Below are positions 51,270 through 59,948 of a DNA stretch of 64,000 nucleotides, piece after piece (the first letter of the stretch is position 1; every line of letters starts with the position of its first letter). Under the pieces are notes generated by a model. The model saw nothing but the letters and a program-made list of their open reading frames with translations, made no database searches and was not told the DNA's origin. The DNA comes from JAAZGD01 sp034003765 (GTDB lineage: Bacteria > Bacillota > Clostridia > Peptostreptococcales > Anaerovoracaceae). The position numbers and the translations under genes are program-made. Location: assembly GCA_034003765.1 (NCBI GenBank), contig JAVEXZ010000005.1:37799-101798 (forward strand), given 5' to 3'.

Positions 51270-52169
51270 ATGAAAAAACAAGAAATACAGGACACCCACA
51301 AAAAGAATAGCCATCAAAAGAAGACCTGTGAAATTTGCCCAAAGGCTTGTGTCCTGGGACCCAACCAAGTTGGTTTTTGTGGTGGAAGAGGGAATGTAGA
51401 CGGTGAAATAGTGGCCTTAAATTATGGACGGGTGACAGCTATTGGTCTAGACCCCATAGAGAAAAAACCTCTTTTTCAATTCCATCCAGGGTCCTACGTT
51501 TTGTCCGTGGGAAGCTATGGATGTAATTTACGGTGTCCTTTTTGCCAAAACTCCACTATATCAATGGAATACCAAGATGAATGGGTGGAAGCCACAGGTA
51601 ACTACTACTCAAGATATGAAAGCATTATGCCAAATAAGCTGGTGAACTTGGCCCTTTCAGCCAAAAGCAAAGGAAATATAGGAATAGCCTATACCTACAA
51701 CGAACCCATAATAGGCTATGAGTACCTCTGGGATTCGGCATTGCTAGCAAGAGAGGCTGGGCTGAAAAACATTTTAGTCACCAATGGTTACTGTAATGAA
51801 AAACCCTGGCAAGACCTCATCCCATATATCGATGCAGTTAATATTGATGTTAAGGGCTTTACCCAAGACTTTTACCACAAGGTTGGAGGAGAATTAGAAG
51901 TGGTAATGAGAAATGTAGAGTCAGCAGCAAATGTTGTCCATGTAGAAATTACTTGCTTGGTAATCCCTGGTGAAAATGACAGCCCCCAAGAAATGCTAGC
52001 TATGTCTAAGTGGCTCGCATCTATAAGCCCCAATATACCACTACACATTTCCCGGTTTTTCCCACAATACAAAATGAATGAAAAACCTCCCACATCAAAA
52101 GAGACCATAGACAATCTTGCGACAGTGGCCCAAGAAAGATTAAAGTTTGTATATAAGGGGAATTACTAG
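51270..52169 (+). CDS. amrS: AmmeMemoRadiSam system radical SAM enzyme
   Basis: The 299-residue protein has the radical SAM cluster motif CNLRCPFCQN. It also has an upstream cysteine-rich segment, CEICPKACVLGPNQVGFCGG, like that of pyruvate-formate-lyase-activating relatives. Later YTYNEPIIGYEYLWD and VNIDVKGFTQDFY are typical of the family. It should cleave S-adenosylmethionine to make a radical. The substrate, possibly the adjacent MEMO-AMMECR1 protein, is unknown. A plausible ribosome site is AAAGGCC, 5 bases upstream. Confidence 0.93.
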   Translation: MKKQEIQDTHKKNSHQKKTCEICPKACVLGPNQVGFCGGRGNVDGEIVALNYGRVTAIGLDPIEKKPLFQFHPGSYVLSVGSYGCNLRCPFCQNSTISMEYQDEWVEATGNYYSRYESIMPNKLVNLALSAKSKGNIGIAYTYNEPIIGYEYLWDSALLAREAGLKNILVTNGYCNEKPWQDLIPYIDAVNIDVKGFTQDFYHKVGGELEVVMRNVESAANVVHVEITCLVIPGENDSPQEMLAMSKWLASISPNIPLHISRFFPQYKMNEKPPTSKETIDNLATVAQERLKFVYKGNY

Positions 52170-52190
52170 CTTAAGATTTTTCAAAAAACC

Positions 52191-52336
52191 CCTACAAATT
52201 ATCTTATAAAAAACAATAAGCTTCCCCTATGGTGGTTATCGTGGTAAAAACTCCTCATACAAATTCTCTTATAAAAAACAATAAGCTTCCCCTATGGTGG
52301 TTATCGTGGTAAAAACTCCTCCAACAGATTTTCTTG
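52191..52336. repeat. 65-bp tandem duplication between amrS and cvpA
   Basis: Two nearly identical 65-base units starting at 52193 and 52258, plus a diverged start of a third, contain ATAAGCTTCCCCTATGGTGG in each copy. They end 55 bases before the cvpA promoter. Confidence 0.92.
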
Positions 52337-52390
52337 AGAAATTATCACAAAGTTTATCACACAGATATAGCTTTTTCAAAAAAACCCCCA

Positions 52391-52419
52391 TTGCAAAAAA
52401 TGAAAAAAAAGGGTAAAAT
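52391..52419 (+). promoter_or_regulatory. Promoter directly before the cvpA start codon
   Basis: TTGCAA, a 17-base spacer and TAAAAT place the expected transcription start at or next to the ATG at 52426, so the message may be leaderless. Confidence 0.5.
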
Positions 52420-52425
52420 ACTAGT

Positions 52426-53091
52426 ATGAATATTTTGAATTTAATTCCCGACATAATAGTCGTGTTGCTGGTTTTATTATCGATTATTACCGGGTACGCA
52501 AAAGGCTTTATAAGAACATTTCTTCATGCCATTGGTTGGATACTATCAATGGTGTTAGCTTTTGTATGGTCTCCTAAGATTCAAGAATGGCTCTTAAGCC
52601 ATACCAAGGTCTATGAAAATATGAGGGAATTATTAACAGAAAAGTTCGCTGACTCAGTACCTGGAGCTACGGCTACTTTTGATATACTTCCAAGCTCCTT
52701 GTCAAAAGGCCTATCAGCATTTACAGGAAATGTGTCTTCTCTTATGACAACCAGGATGACAGACATTATATTTACTATATTTAGTTTTGTCCTGGTAATA
52801 TTGGCCGTAAAACTAGTCTTATACATCTTAGTTGGAGTGCTTTCTAAAAAGAACAGAAGAGGCCTTACTGGCATGGTTGACGGAGTATTAGGAGCAGTGG
52901 CAGGATGTGTTACTGGAATTCTTCTTGTCTATGTGCTTTTGGCCCTCTTGATTCCTCTAGCTGCATTGGTTGGCGCCGATCTAACCCAAACAATAAACCA
53001 GGCTATAGACAAGTCTTTTATAGTTAAAGAGATGTATAATAATAATTTGATAGTACTTGTTTTTCAGAACTTTCTTACTGGGCTTCGCTAG
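52426..53091 (+). CDS. CvpA family membrane protein
   Basis: The 221-residue protein has four hydrophobic segments. The first reads LIPDIIVVLLVLLSIITGYA followed by KGFIRTFLHAIGWILSM, the CvpA pattern with its conserved glycines. The fourth is VDGVLGAVAGCVTGILLVYV. A soluble, possibly flexible stretch separates spans two and three. CvpA proteins affect envelope integrity and colicin V release in other bacteria; the biochemical role is unknown. No ribosome site lies at the usual distance, and the promoter abuts the start codon. Confidence 0.88.
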   Translation: MNILNLIPDIIVVLLVLLSIITGYAKGFIRTFLHAIGWILSMVLAFVWSPKIQEWLLSHTKVYENMRELLTEKFADSVPGATATFDILPSSLSKGLSAFTGNVSSLMTTRMTDIIFTIFSFVLVILAVKLVLYILVGVLSKKNRRGLTGMVDGVLGAVAGCVTGILLVYVLLALLIPLAALVGADLTQTINQAIDKSFIVKEMYNNNLIVLVFQNFLTGLR

Positions 53092-53156
53092 TTGAGCTCT
53101 TTAATAATGGGATCCTGATAATGATAGGGTTCCAGTCTTAGGATTAATGTATCCAA

Positions 53157-53699
53157 TTACCTTAGTTCGTCGATTCCCTTATTGGCCAACAAATCGACCC
53201 TGTGATTTTTTTCTACCACACTGACAAAATCCTCATAGGAGAATGAAGGCCCATTCCAATCTATGAATTGTTGATAGACTTGAGACGGTTCAATAGACTT
53301 GCTTTTTAGATTAACATGACCCTTTACACGATAGAATGTAATCTGGTGCTTTTCCAAGTGGCTAAGCAACCTTTCCCATAAATCCCGGTTTTCTACGGGC
53401 TTTTTGCCTTTGGTTTTCCAGCCGTTGCTGATCCACTCTTTATACCAACCCTTACGAAAACACTCGATTAAATAAGAACTATCAGAAAAAACCCTAATAA
53501 CTTGATTGTCCTTTTTTACAGCTTCTAAAGCAGCAATCAAGGCAAGCATTTCCATTCGATTGTTGGTAGTGTTGGCTTCGCCTCCGTAAAGCTCCTTCTG
53601 GGCCTGGCCATATTCCAATATTGCTCCCCAACCGCCTATATTTTCAGCGTTTTGATTGCCGGAGCAAGCCCCGTCTGTGTATATGTTTATTGTTTTCAT
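53157..53699 (-). CDS. rnhA: Ribonuclease HI
   Basis: RNase HI degrades the RNA strand of RNA-DNA hybrids. The 180 residues show the four catalytic acids: Asp in NIYTDGACSGN, Glu in NNRMEMLALIAAL, Asp in RVFSDSSYLI and Asp in NHRVDLLANKG. The insertion before the last acid (SKSIEPSQVYQQFIDWNGPS) is longer than in E. coli RNase HI. It is on the minus strand, against the local gene direction. Confidence 0.93.
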   Translation of the reverse strand: MKTINIYTDGACSGNQNAENIGGWGAILEYGQAQKELYGGEANTTNNRMEMLALIAALEAVKKDNQVIRVFSDSSYLIECFRKGWYKEWISNGWKTKGKKPVENRDLWERLLSHLEKHQITFYRVKGHVNLKSKSIEPSQVYQQFIDWNGPSFSYEDFVSVVEKNHRVDLLANKGIDELR

Positions 53700-53835
53700 A
53701 AGACCATTTTACACATAAAATGTAGATGTTGCAAACCTATAAGGTGTAAACCCACCTTAATTTACCTGTAATGTATTTGTAACATGAATATGTTATAGTG
53801 GGAACAGTATGATAATGTAAACAATTGAGGGAAAA

Positions 53836-54468
53836 ATGGCCAACACATTTCATGAAAACAAGATAAACTGGAAGAGAATTCTGGCAATGCTATTAATAGT
53901 AGCATTGGTTTTTCTTGTGGCGTTAACCCCTTCAATTGACAAGTCCTATGGAGCGGAAGACCCTGCTGTTACAGTTGTAAATCCCATAAATAACACCACA
54001 GTATATGCCAATAGCATCTTGATATCAATTAAGCTCACAGCCCCAGAAACAATTAAGATTAACCTTTACAAGCAGGTTAAGAATGATGCGGCTGGCAACC
54101 CTGTCCCTCTTAGCTTCGGGGAATGGGACAAGATTCAAGATGAATTGAAGGCTATAGCGTCAGGTTCTGCAGTGACCACAAGCCCTTCCATACAAGTTCT
54201 TCAAGGATGGGTAATGGAAACTGTAACATTTACCTCAACAGGTGACCTAGCCTTCTTTACTAAAAAGGTTGAAAACCTTGGTTCAGGAGTCTACAAAATC
54301 AAGATAGACACCCTAGACAAAGACGAGAAAATAATATATAGTCAAGATCAAATTGTTTTTGTAAAGGAGAAGACGGCTCAGCCCATAAAACCAAGTGTTT
54401 TTGAAAACTCACAGCCAGGAACGGTTAGTTTCCTACAAAACCTCTTACGGTCTATTTTTGGGAAATAA
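53836..54468 (+). CDS. Secreted protein of unknown function upstream of walH
   Basis: The 210-residue protein has a cytoplasmic lead (MANTFHENKINWKR), then a hydrophobic signal segment (ILAMLLIVALVFLVALTP) and a cleavage-like SYGA. The mature part starts VVNPINNTTVYANSILISIK, an Ig-like beta pattern, and ends with FLQNLLRSIFGK. I do not recognise a family. It lies 29 bases before walH in the same direction. An inverted repeat TAACAT-GAAT-ATGTTA (53780-53795) precedes it and may be an operator. Confidence 0.75.
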   Translation: MANTFHENKINWKRILAMLLIVALVFLVALTPSIDKSYGAEDPAVTVVNPINNTTVYANSILISIKLTAPETIKINLYKQVKNDAAGNPVPLSFGEWDKIQDELKAIASGSAVTTSPSIQVLQGWVMETVTFTSTGDLAFFTKKVENLGSGVYKIKIDTLDKDEKIIYSQDQIVFVKEKTAQPIKPSVFENSQPGTVSFLQNLLRSIFGK

Positions 54469-54497
54469 ATTCTTTCCTTAATTTTTGAGGAACGAAG

Positions 54498-55985
54498 ATG
54501 ATGCAAACTAGTAAAAAACAAAAGAATATAGAAATCGCAAAAAGCGTTATCCTTGTAGTATTGTTCTTGTCAACAATACTACTTTTGTATGGTTTTTGGT
54601 GGAACGTGAAGCCCATGGAAATAGGCCTTGATGCCATTGGAAGTCAAAACACATCTTATGAAAGCCTCCGCCCACAAGAGGTTATTGCCCCTAGTATCTT
54701 GGAAATTTCTTACGGAGATGGAAGATATGGAGTAATAAACGGAGATACCCGAAAGTACTGGTGGAATAAACAAGGTCTATCTATTACAGGTGGGATGAAG
54801 GATTTTTTCGCAGCAGGTAATATATTTGTTGAAGCCATCACAAAAGATCAGTACCGAGAAGTTCTAGCAAGTGAATCTCTTAAAGTGGTTTTTGATTATA
54901 ATTTACCTCTGGGAGACACATTCAAACTCTATGGTATTTTTAGACCTTCAGGCCTTGCAAATATCTCAAATATCAACGAGATAGCATATAGCTTTGGAAG
55001 TATGGAAAGCCTCTTCATTTATGATGGCAAGCAAGAAAGTTATTATAGGATAGTGGGAGAAGGTGACTTTCTAGAATCCAAAACCTTTACCACCATATAC
55101 CTAGATCTTACAGAGTCTGCATACATAGCATATCCACTTTACAAAATGATAGGGGACGAAACAACAAATGCCACCCTTGTGCCCCTACCAACAGAATTTT
55201 CTTATACCATCAGCACCTACAACAACGAGCGACTTCTAGGTCCTAGGGATTTTGAAAAAACCCTAGCCAAAACATTTTTCGGTGAAACTTTTGATTTTAC
55301 AAGAGTTATAGAGGATGCTAAAGGTAATGTTACTTATATGTACGGTTATGGAGAAAGGGTATTTGTTGCAGACAGGGACGGTTCATTTCGCTATAAAAGG
55401 GAAGGTGGAAGCAAAACATCAACATCTGACATCAGTTCCTTAGAGATGGCTTTAGATTTTATTGCCCTTCATGGAGGAACCCAGAACTCTTTGGGAGACC
55501 AGGTGGAAATAAGGCTTTTCAAGGTTAAAAGAGAAGATGGAAGGCCTCCAAAAATCACCTTTTACTTTCAAATACAAAAAGAAACGGGTGTTTTATACGA
55601 GCAAGGGGCAGCCTTCATAGTAGAGTGCAGTGGAGATACAGTTACAGGATTCTCAAGAGACCTATTCATAGAAGATGACATCCAAAGCAGGACCCTATCT
55701 GCAGGTGAATATACAGCCGTAAACGTTCTCGCAAAGAACTATGAAGAAATGGCCCAGATTTTGGAGACCCAAGGATTCATTAAGAACAAAGGCGACAAGG
55801 CCTTTGAAAAAGTTACCGATGAAATCAAGGGAATCAGGCTTGTAAAAACAAGATTCGCCAAAACAGAAGAAGGCCTTGGCAAACTAGAAACCTGTTGGAG
55901 CTTTTCTTTTCGGAAAAACGGGCAAATAATCGAATTCTACTATAGCATAAGAGACGCCCTTCCTATGGGCTATTCAGTGAGATAA
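54498..55985 (+). CDS. yycH: YycH (WalH)-like regulatory protein
   Basis: The 495-residue protein has one N-terminal membrane span (SVILVVLFLSTILLLYGFWW) and a large extracytoplasmic part, as in YycH, which with YycI restrains the sensor kinase WalK in other Firmicutes. I base the call on length, topology and the position directly before a YycI-like gene. Sequence motifs of YycH are weak, so homology is likely but not strong. The neighbouring walR and walK genes are missing here. Confidence 0.75.
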   Translation: MMQTSKKQKNIEIAKSVILVVLFLSTILLLYGFWWNVKPMEIGLDAIGSQNTSYESLRPQEVIAPSILEISYGDGRYGVINGDTRKYWWNKQGLSITGGMKDFFAAGNIFVEAITKDQYREVLASESLKVVFDYNLPLGDTFKLYGIFRPSGLANISNINEIAYSFGSMESLFIYDGKQESYYRIVGEGDFLESKTFTTIYLDLTESAYIAYPLYKMIGDETTNATLVPLPTEFSYTISTYNNERLLGPRDFEKTLAKTFFGETFDFTRVIEDAKGNVTYMYGYGERVFVADRDGSFRYKREGGSKTSTSDISSLEMALDFIALHGGTQNSLGDQVEIRLFKVKREDGRPPKITFYFQIQKETGVLYEQGAAFIVECSGDTVTGFSRDLFIEDDIQSRTLSAGEYTAVNVLAKNYEEMAQILETQGFIKNKGDKAFEKVTDEIKGIRLVKTRFAKTEEGLGKLETCWSFSFRKNGQIIEFYYSIRDALPMGYSVR

Positions 55986-56000
55986 GGGGGCGACTTGTAA

Positions 56001-56783
56001 ATGGATTGGTCAAAAGCCAAAACAATATTAATTCTTGCCCTCCTTGTAACCAATATTTTTTTAGTGGCTACATATGGAACCATGGGAGTAAAAGACGATC
56101 CTGTAACCCTAGACCAAGGCACCCTTATAGAACTATTGGCAGCTCGGGGCGTATACCTAGAAACCCAAATACCCAAGCATCCAAAGTCTATGGAAGTAAT
56201 AGCCGTAGAAGTGGTACGCAGTGTAGATGAGGAAGTGAGCGCACTCTTATCAAGCCAGGGGGCCCCAGAGCTTTTCAATGTTGGGGACAAGTTCCCGCCA
56301 GAAGAATTGCTGAACATTGAAGAACCTGATCTTGCGAGTGCCTACGTTAGTGCCTCAATAAACTTTATTACTGCTCTTGGGTTTATGGACGAAACTGTTA
56401 AATTTAGTGACTTATACTTAGGCCAAGGAGATCAAATATTAGTAGAATTCCAAAACATTTACGGTGGGGTAAATCTCCAAGAGAGCTCCATTGTCTGCAG
56501 CTTTAGCCAAGGAAGCCTAGTTGACATGGATGCCCTATGGTTAAAACCCATAGCCACTAATAGAAAGAAAGTTGCCCTTATGGAACCCGCCGTGGCACTT
56601 CTTGCTTTGGTGGGAGAAAAAGAGGCAGAAGAAAAATTAAGGGTGAAGTCAATAGAACTAGCTTACTGGTTGAACATAGAAGATTCAAACTTAGAAGACA
56701 CGGTAACAGACACTGTTTTCCCTGCCTGGTGCATCACCTACAATGAAGGTGAAAAAATCTACTTTACAGCTGCCCAAATATAA
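56001..56783 (+). CDS. yycI: YycI (WalI)-like regulatory protein
   Basis: The 260-residue protein begins MDWSKAKTILILALLVTNIF, the recognisable start of YycI with a single membrane span. A two-lobed extracytoplasmic domain follows with FITALGFMDETVKFSDLYLG and FPAWCITYNEGEKIYF, the latter typical of the YycH/YycI fold. It follows yycH by 15 bases and should act with it in a membrane complex. Confidence 0.85.
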   Translation: MDWSKAKTILILALLVTNIFLVATYGTMGVKDDPVTLDQGTLIELLAARGVYLETQIPKHPKSMEVIAVEVVRSVDEEVSALLSSQGAPELFNVGDKFPPEELLNIEEPDLASAYVSASINFITALGFMDETVKFSDLYLGQGDQILVEFQNIYGGVNLQESSIVCSFSQGSLVDMDALWLKPIATNRKKVALMEPAVALLALVGEKEAEEKLRVKSIELAYWLNIEDSNLEDTVTDTVFPAWCITYNEGEKIYFTAAQI

Positions 56784-56891
56784 ATGAAATTAGTTGGTAG
56801 TGAATAGAGTAAAGTACAGAGCATCCAAATGAATTTTCAAAAAACCAAAGCAAAACTCGGGTGCATGCAATTAAAGTTAGTCAAAGGCTTC

Positions 56892-57079
56892 AAGACAGTC
56901 AAGACGTCAAAGCAGTCAAGACGTCAAAGCAGTCAAAACAGTCAAGACAGTCAAAGCAGTCAAGACAGTCAAGACGTCAAAGCAGTCAAGACGTCAAAGC
57001 AGTCAAAACAGTCAAGACAGTCAAAGCAGTCAAGACAGTCAAGACGTCAAAGCAGTCAAGACGTCAAAGCAGTCAAAGC
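56892..57079. repeat. 70-bp higher-order tandem repeat built from 8-9 bp units
   Basis: Units AAGACAGTC, AAGACGTC and AAAGCAGTC alternate in a fixed order of about 70 bases that starts at 56892, 56962 and 57032. Apparent Ser-Gln-Asp-rich frames across it are products of the repeat and not genes. Confidence 0.95.
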
Positions 57080-57127
57080 TAAACCTGGGTAGACGAAATT
57101 AAACTTAGGCAAAGGAGTAAGGGATAA

Positions 57128-57919
57128 TTGGAATTTCATTTTTGTTCTTTCGCTAGTGGAAGTAGTGGTAATTGTTACTTCATTAAATCGAAGGGAACGG
57201 TTCTACTGGTAGACGCAGGGATCAGTGCTAAACGTATACTTTTAGGGCTTGAAGAAAGGGGAACTTCAGCCTCGGATGTTTCTGCTGTCCTAATAACCCA
57301 TGAACATATTGACCACGTAAAAGGTCTTCGTGTTTTGCTAAAAAGACTGGGGAAAACCCCGGCTTTTGCCAACAAAAAAACTTGGGCCCATATTGACTCT
57401 TCTCAATTTGAGGAATCTTGTCGCACATTTCAAACGGGGCAAGCATTTTTGATTGGAGACATTGAAGTTAAGCCTTTTGCCACCATTCACGATGCAGCAG
57501 AACCTGTTGGTTATTCCTTTATCTCACAAGGAAAGAAGCTTTCCATAGTAACTGACACAGGGGTCTTAAAACCCGAACTATTAGATGAGATTTCTGACTC
57601 GGACACCATAGTCCTTGAAGCAAATCATGAAGAAGTTATGCTAAAACTTGGAAGCTATCCCTATTTCCTTAAGCAAAGGATCCTCAGTGAACATGGACAC
57701 CTATCAAACCAGGCTGCTGCAGATGGTATTTGCCACATTATGGGGCATGGGAAAAAACAGCCTACAATTCTTTTCGCCCATTTAAGCAGAGAGAACAACA
57801 GGCCAGAAAGTGTATTTCAAACTGTGAGGCAAACCTTGGCTGACAAGGGTTATTCCTTCCAAGAAGATTCAATGGAAGTTCTTCTAAGCGAAACTATCAG
57901 CTTAGTTTACAAAGTTTAG
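57128..57919 (+). CDS. yycJ: YycJ (WalJ) metallo-beta-lactamase-fold hydrolase
   Basis: The 263-residue protein starts at TTG 57128, preceded by AAAGGAGTAAGGGAT, and opens EFHFCSFASGSSGNCYFIKS, the YycJ signature. The metal motif is ITHEHIDHVKGL, with further ligands in IVTDTGVL, EANHEE and LFAHLSREN. YycJ proteins have 5'-exonuclease activity and link DNA replication with wall growth in some species. It is separated from yycI by the 70-bp repeat and followed by rlmH, as in B. subtilis. Confidence 0.93.
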   Translation: MEFHFCSFASGSSGNCYFIKSKGTVLLVDAGISAKRILLGLEERGTSASDVSAVLITHEHIDHVKGLRVLLKRLGKTPAFANKKTWAHIDSSQFEESCRTFQTGQAFLIGDIEVKPFATIHDAAEPVGYSFISQGKKLSIVTDTGVLKPELLDEISDSDTIVLEANHEEVMLKLGSYPYFLKQRILSEHGHLSNQAAADGICHIMGHGKKQPTILFAHLSRENNRPESVFQTVRQTLADKGYSFQEDSMEVLLSETISLVYKV

Positions 57920-57930
57920 CCTAGGGGGTT

Positions 57931-58059
57931 ATGAATATCAGGATATTAGGCATTGTTTAGCAGTGGAGGCTTTATGAATATTAGGATATTATGCATTGTT
58001 TAGCAGTGGAGGCTTTATGAATATCAGGATATTGGGCATTGTTTAGCAGTGGAGGCTTT
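57931..58059. repeat. 43-bp tandem repeat that copies the rlmH ribosome site and start codon
   Basis: Three 43-base units begin at 57931, 57974 and 58017, and the real rlmH start at 58060 begins a fourth. Each unit contains ATGAATAT and ends GCAGTGGAGGCTTT, so each offers a good ribosome site and an ATG followed by a nine-residue frame (MNIRILGIV or MNIRILCIV). Units 1 and 3 share one variant and unit 2 and the gene share the other. Confidence 0.97.
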
Positions 58060-58503
58060 ATGAATATTAGGATATTATGCATTGGCAAAATGAAAGAGAC
58101 CTATTGGAGAGAGGCTTCAAAGGAATACGAAAAAAGGCTTTCCAAATACTGTAGCCTTACAATAATAGAGTTAAAAGAAGATTCTAGCCTAGAAAAAGAG
58201 GGAGAGGATATTTTAAAAAGACTTAAGGAAGATGACTTTGTAATTGCCTTAGACATGAAAGGCCAACAACTAACTTCGGAAGGTCTCGCCCGCCGTATCG
58301 AGAGTTTAGCCATAGAGGGGAAGAGCAAACTAGTCTTGGTTATAGGTGGGTCGGATGGACTTTCCCAAGAGGTATTGTGGCGGGCTAATCTCCAAATATC
58401 ATTTTCCAAACTAACATTTCCTCATCAAATGATAAGGATCTTTCTCTTAGAACAGCTTTACAGGTCATTTAAAATCATCAAGGGAGAGACCTATCATAAG
58501 TAA
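58060..58503 (+). CDS. rlmH: 23S rRNA pseudouridine1915-N3-methyltransferase RlmH
   Basis: RlmH is a small SPOUT-class methyltransferase. The 147 residues start MNIRILCIGKMKETYWREA and contain FVIALDMKGQQLTSEGLA, the knot segment LVLVIGGSDGLS, and the end RSFKIIKGETYHK. The start at 58060 follows GTGGAGG. Three decoy copies of the same start region lie upstream. Confidence 0.96.
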   Translation: MNIRILCIGKMKETYWREASKEYEKRLSKYCSLTIIELKEDSSLEKEGEDILKRLKEDDFVIALDMKGQQLTSEGLARRIESLAIEGKSKLVLVIGGSDGLSQEVLWRANLQISFSKLTFPHQMIRIFLLEQLYRSFKIIKGETYHK

Positions 58504-58655
58504 AGCTCAAACTTTCCAGCAACCAAGCCCTGACAAGTACAGTTTTCAAGAAAAAGAAAAGAAAAATACTGCAAAATTAAAAACTATAAAGAAGACAAAA
58601 TAAGGCAAAATAGATGAAATTTCTACTGGATAAGGCAAATTTACCTTCGATTCTG

Positions 58656-58684
58656 TTGCCTCTCTTGTGCTTAAGTGATATACT
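58656..58684 (+). promoter_or_regulatory. Candidate promoter of nhaA
   Basis: TTGCCT, a 17-base spacer and TATACT with a TGA extension lie 80 bases before the nhaA ATG. The rest of the gap after rlmH (58504-58655) is A-rich with no feature seen. Confidence 0.5.
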
Positions 58685-58764
58685 TTTTTCGTCGTGGTAG
58701 ACTTTAATTAGGCTGGCAAAAACATTTATTATCAGCTACTTATTGGGAAAGGCAGGGGTTTAGA

Positions 58765-59931
58765 ATGATCCACAAAATAGTTATTCGTATTCGGAACTTA
58801 TCTATTCCGTTACTCAGTGGTGTAGTCTTGGCTTTGATATGGGCCAATGTTTCTCCAGAAAACTATCACCATATAGTCCATACTCCGATTTTTGGAGAAT
58901 ACATTAGTTTTCATTGGCTGGTAAATGATATCTTCATGGTATTCTTTTTTGCAATTGCAGGAGTTGAAATCGTTAATAGTCTTTCTCCTGGTGGTGCACT
59001 TAATCCCATTAAAAAAGCTGTGACACCTTTAATGGCTACGGCGGGTGGGGTTATTGGACCTATAGGACTATTTTTTGCGTTGAACATGGTAATGGGAGAA
59101 CCAGCATTCCTTAATGGTTGGGGAATTTGTACTGCAACAGATATAGCTTTGGCCTGGCTGATTGCCCGAATAGTATTTGGGAGAAATCACCCAGCAGTTA
59201 AGTTCTTACTCCTTCTTGCGGTAGCAGATGATGCAATAGGATTAATTATAATAGCGGTATTTTATCCCGACCCTAATAACCCAGTAGAGCCCATGTGGCT
59301 TTTGGTAGTAGTCTTAGCAATGGTAATCGCTTATATACTAAACAAAAAGGGTGTTCAGAATTATTGGTTCTATGTAATTATAGCAGGAGGCCTTAGCTGG
59401 TTTGGAATGCACTCTGCTCATCTACACCCAGCCCTATCGCTGATATTTATTGTTCCCTTCCTACCAAGAACGGGGGTTATTGTAAAAGGTTACAGTGCCC
59501 ACAGCTTGGAAGACGCAGTTGGTTCTAGCACTCTAGCTAGTTTTGAACATCAGATAGCACCTTTTGTTGATTATGGGCTTATCTTATTTGGCCTTACCAA
59601 TGCAGGAGTTGCTTTTTCAGGGATAACAGATCTGACCTGGATTATATTTATAGCACTGGTTGTTGGGAAGACTGTTGGGATTAGTCTCTTTACCTATGTG
59701 GCTACCCTGATGACATTTAAGCTTCCCGATGGAATGCATGCAAGAGATGTTGTAGTTGCAGGAATAATTGGAGGCATGGGCCTTACTGTAGCCCTCTTTG
59801 TTTCCAATGAAGCTTTTGTAGATTTACATTTGCAAGGGGCAGCTAAAATGGGAGCCCTCTTCACTGCAGCAGCTGGAGTAATTGCTATAGTGGTAGGAAA
59901 GATTGTGAAAGTTGAGAAAACCTTAGATTAA
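58765..59931 (+). CDS. nhaA: Na+/H+ antiporter NhaA
   Basis: NhaA exchanges sodium for protons across the membrane. The 388 residues show WLVNDIFMVFFFAIAGVEI, the essential acid in TATDIALAWLIARI, and the paired aspartates in LAVADDAIGLIIIAVFY that bind Na+. IIGGMGLTVALFVSNEAF is near the end. About twelve membrane spans are present. No nhaR-type regulator adjoins. GGCAGGGG lies upstream of the ATG. Confidence 0.95.
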   Translation: MIHKIVIRIRNLSIPLLSGVVLALIWANVSPENYHHIVHTPIFGEYISFHWLVNDIFMVFFFAIAGVEIVNSLSPGGALNPIKKAVTPLMATAGGVIGPIGLFFALNMVMGEPAFLNGWGICTATDIALAWLIARIVFGRNHPAVKFLLLLAVADDAIGLIIIAVFYPDPNNPVEPMWLLVVVLAMVIAYILNKKGVQNYWFYVIIAGGLSWFGMHSAHLHPALSLIFIVPFLPRTGVIVKGYSAHSLEDAVGSSTLASFEHQIAPFVDYGLILFGLTNAGVAFSGITDLTWIIFIALVVGKTVGISLFTYVATLMTFKLPDGMHARDVVVAGIIGGMGLTVALFVSNEAFVDLHLQGAAKMGALFTAAAGVIAIVVGKIVKVEKTLD

Positions 59932-59948
59932 GAAAGACTGAGCCATAA

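Noticed and set aside
56829..57092. Plus-strand frames rich in Ser, Gln and Asp
   Set aside because: They simply translate the 8-9 bp repeat; no ribosome site, and all frames stay open for the same reason.
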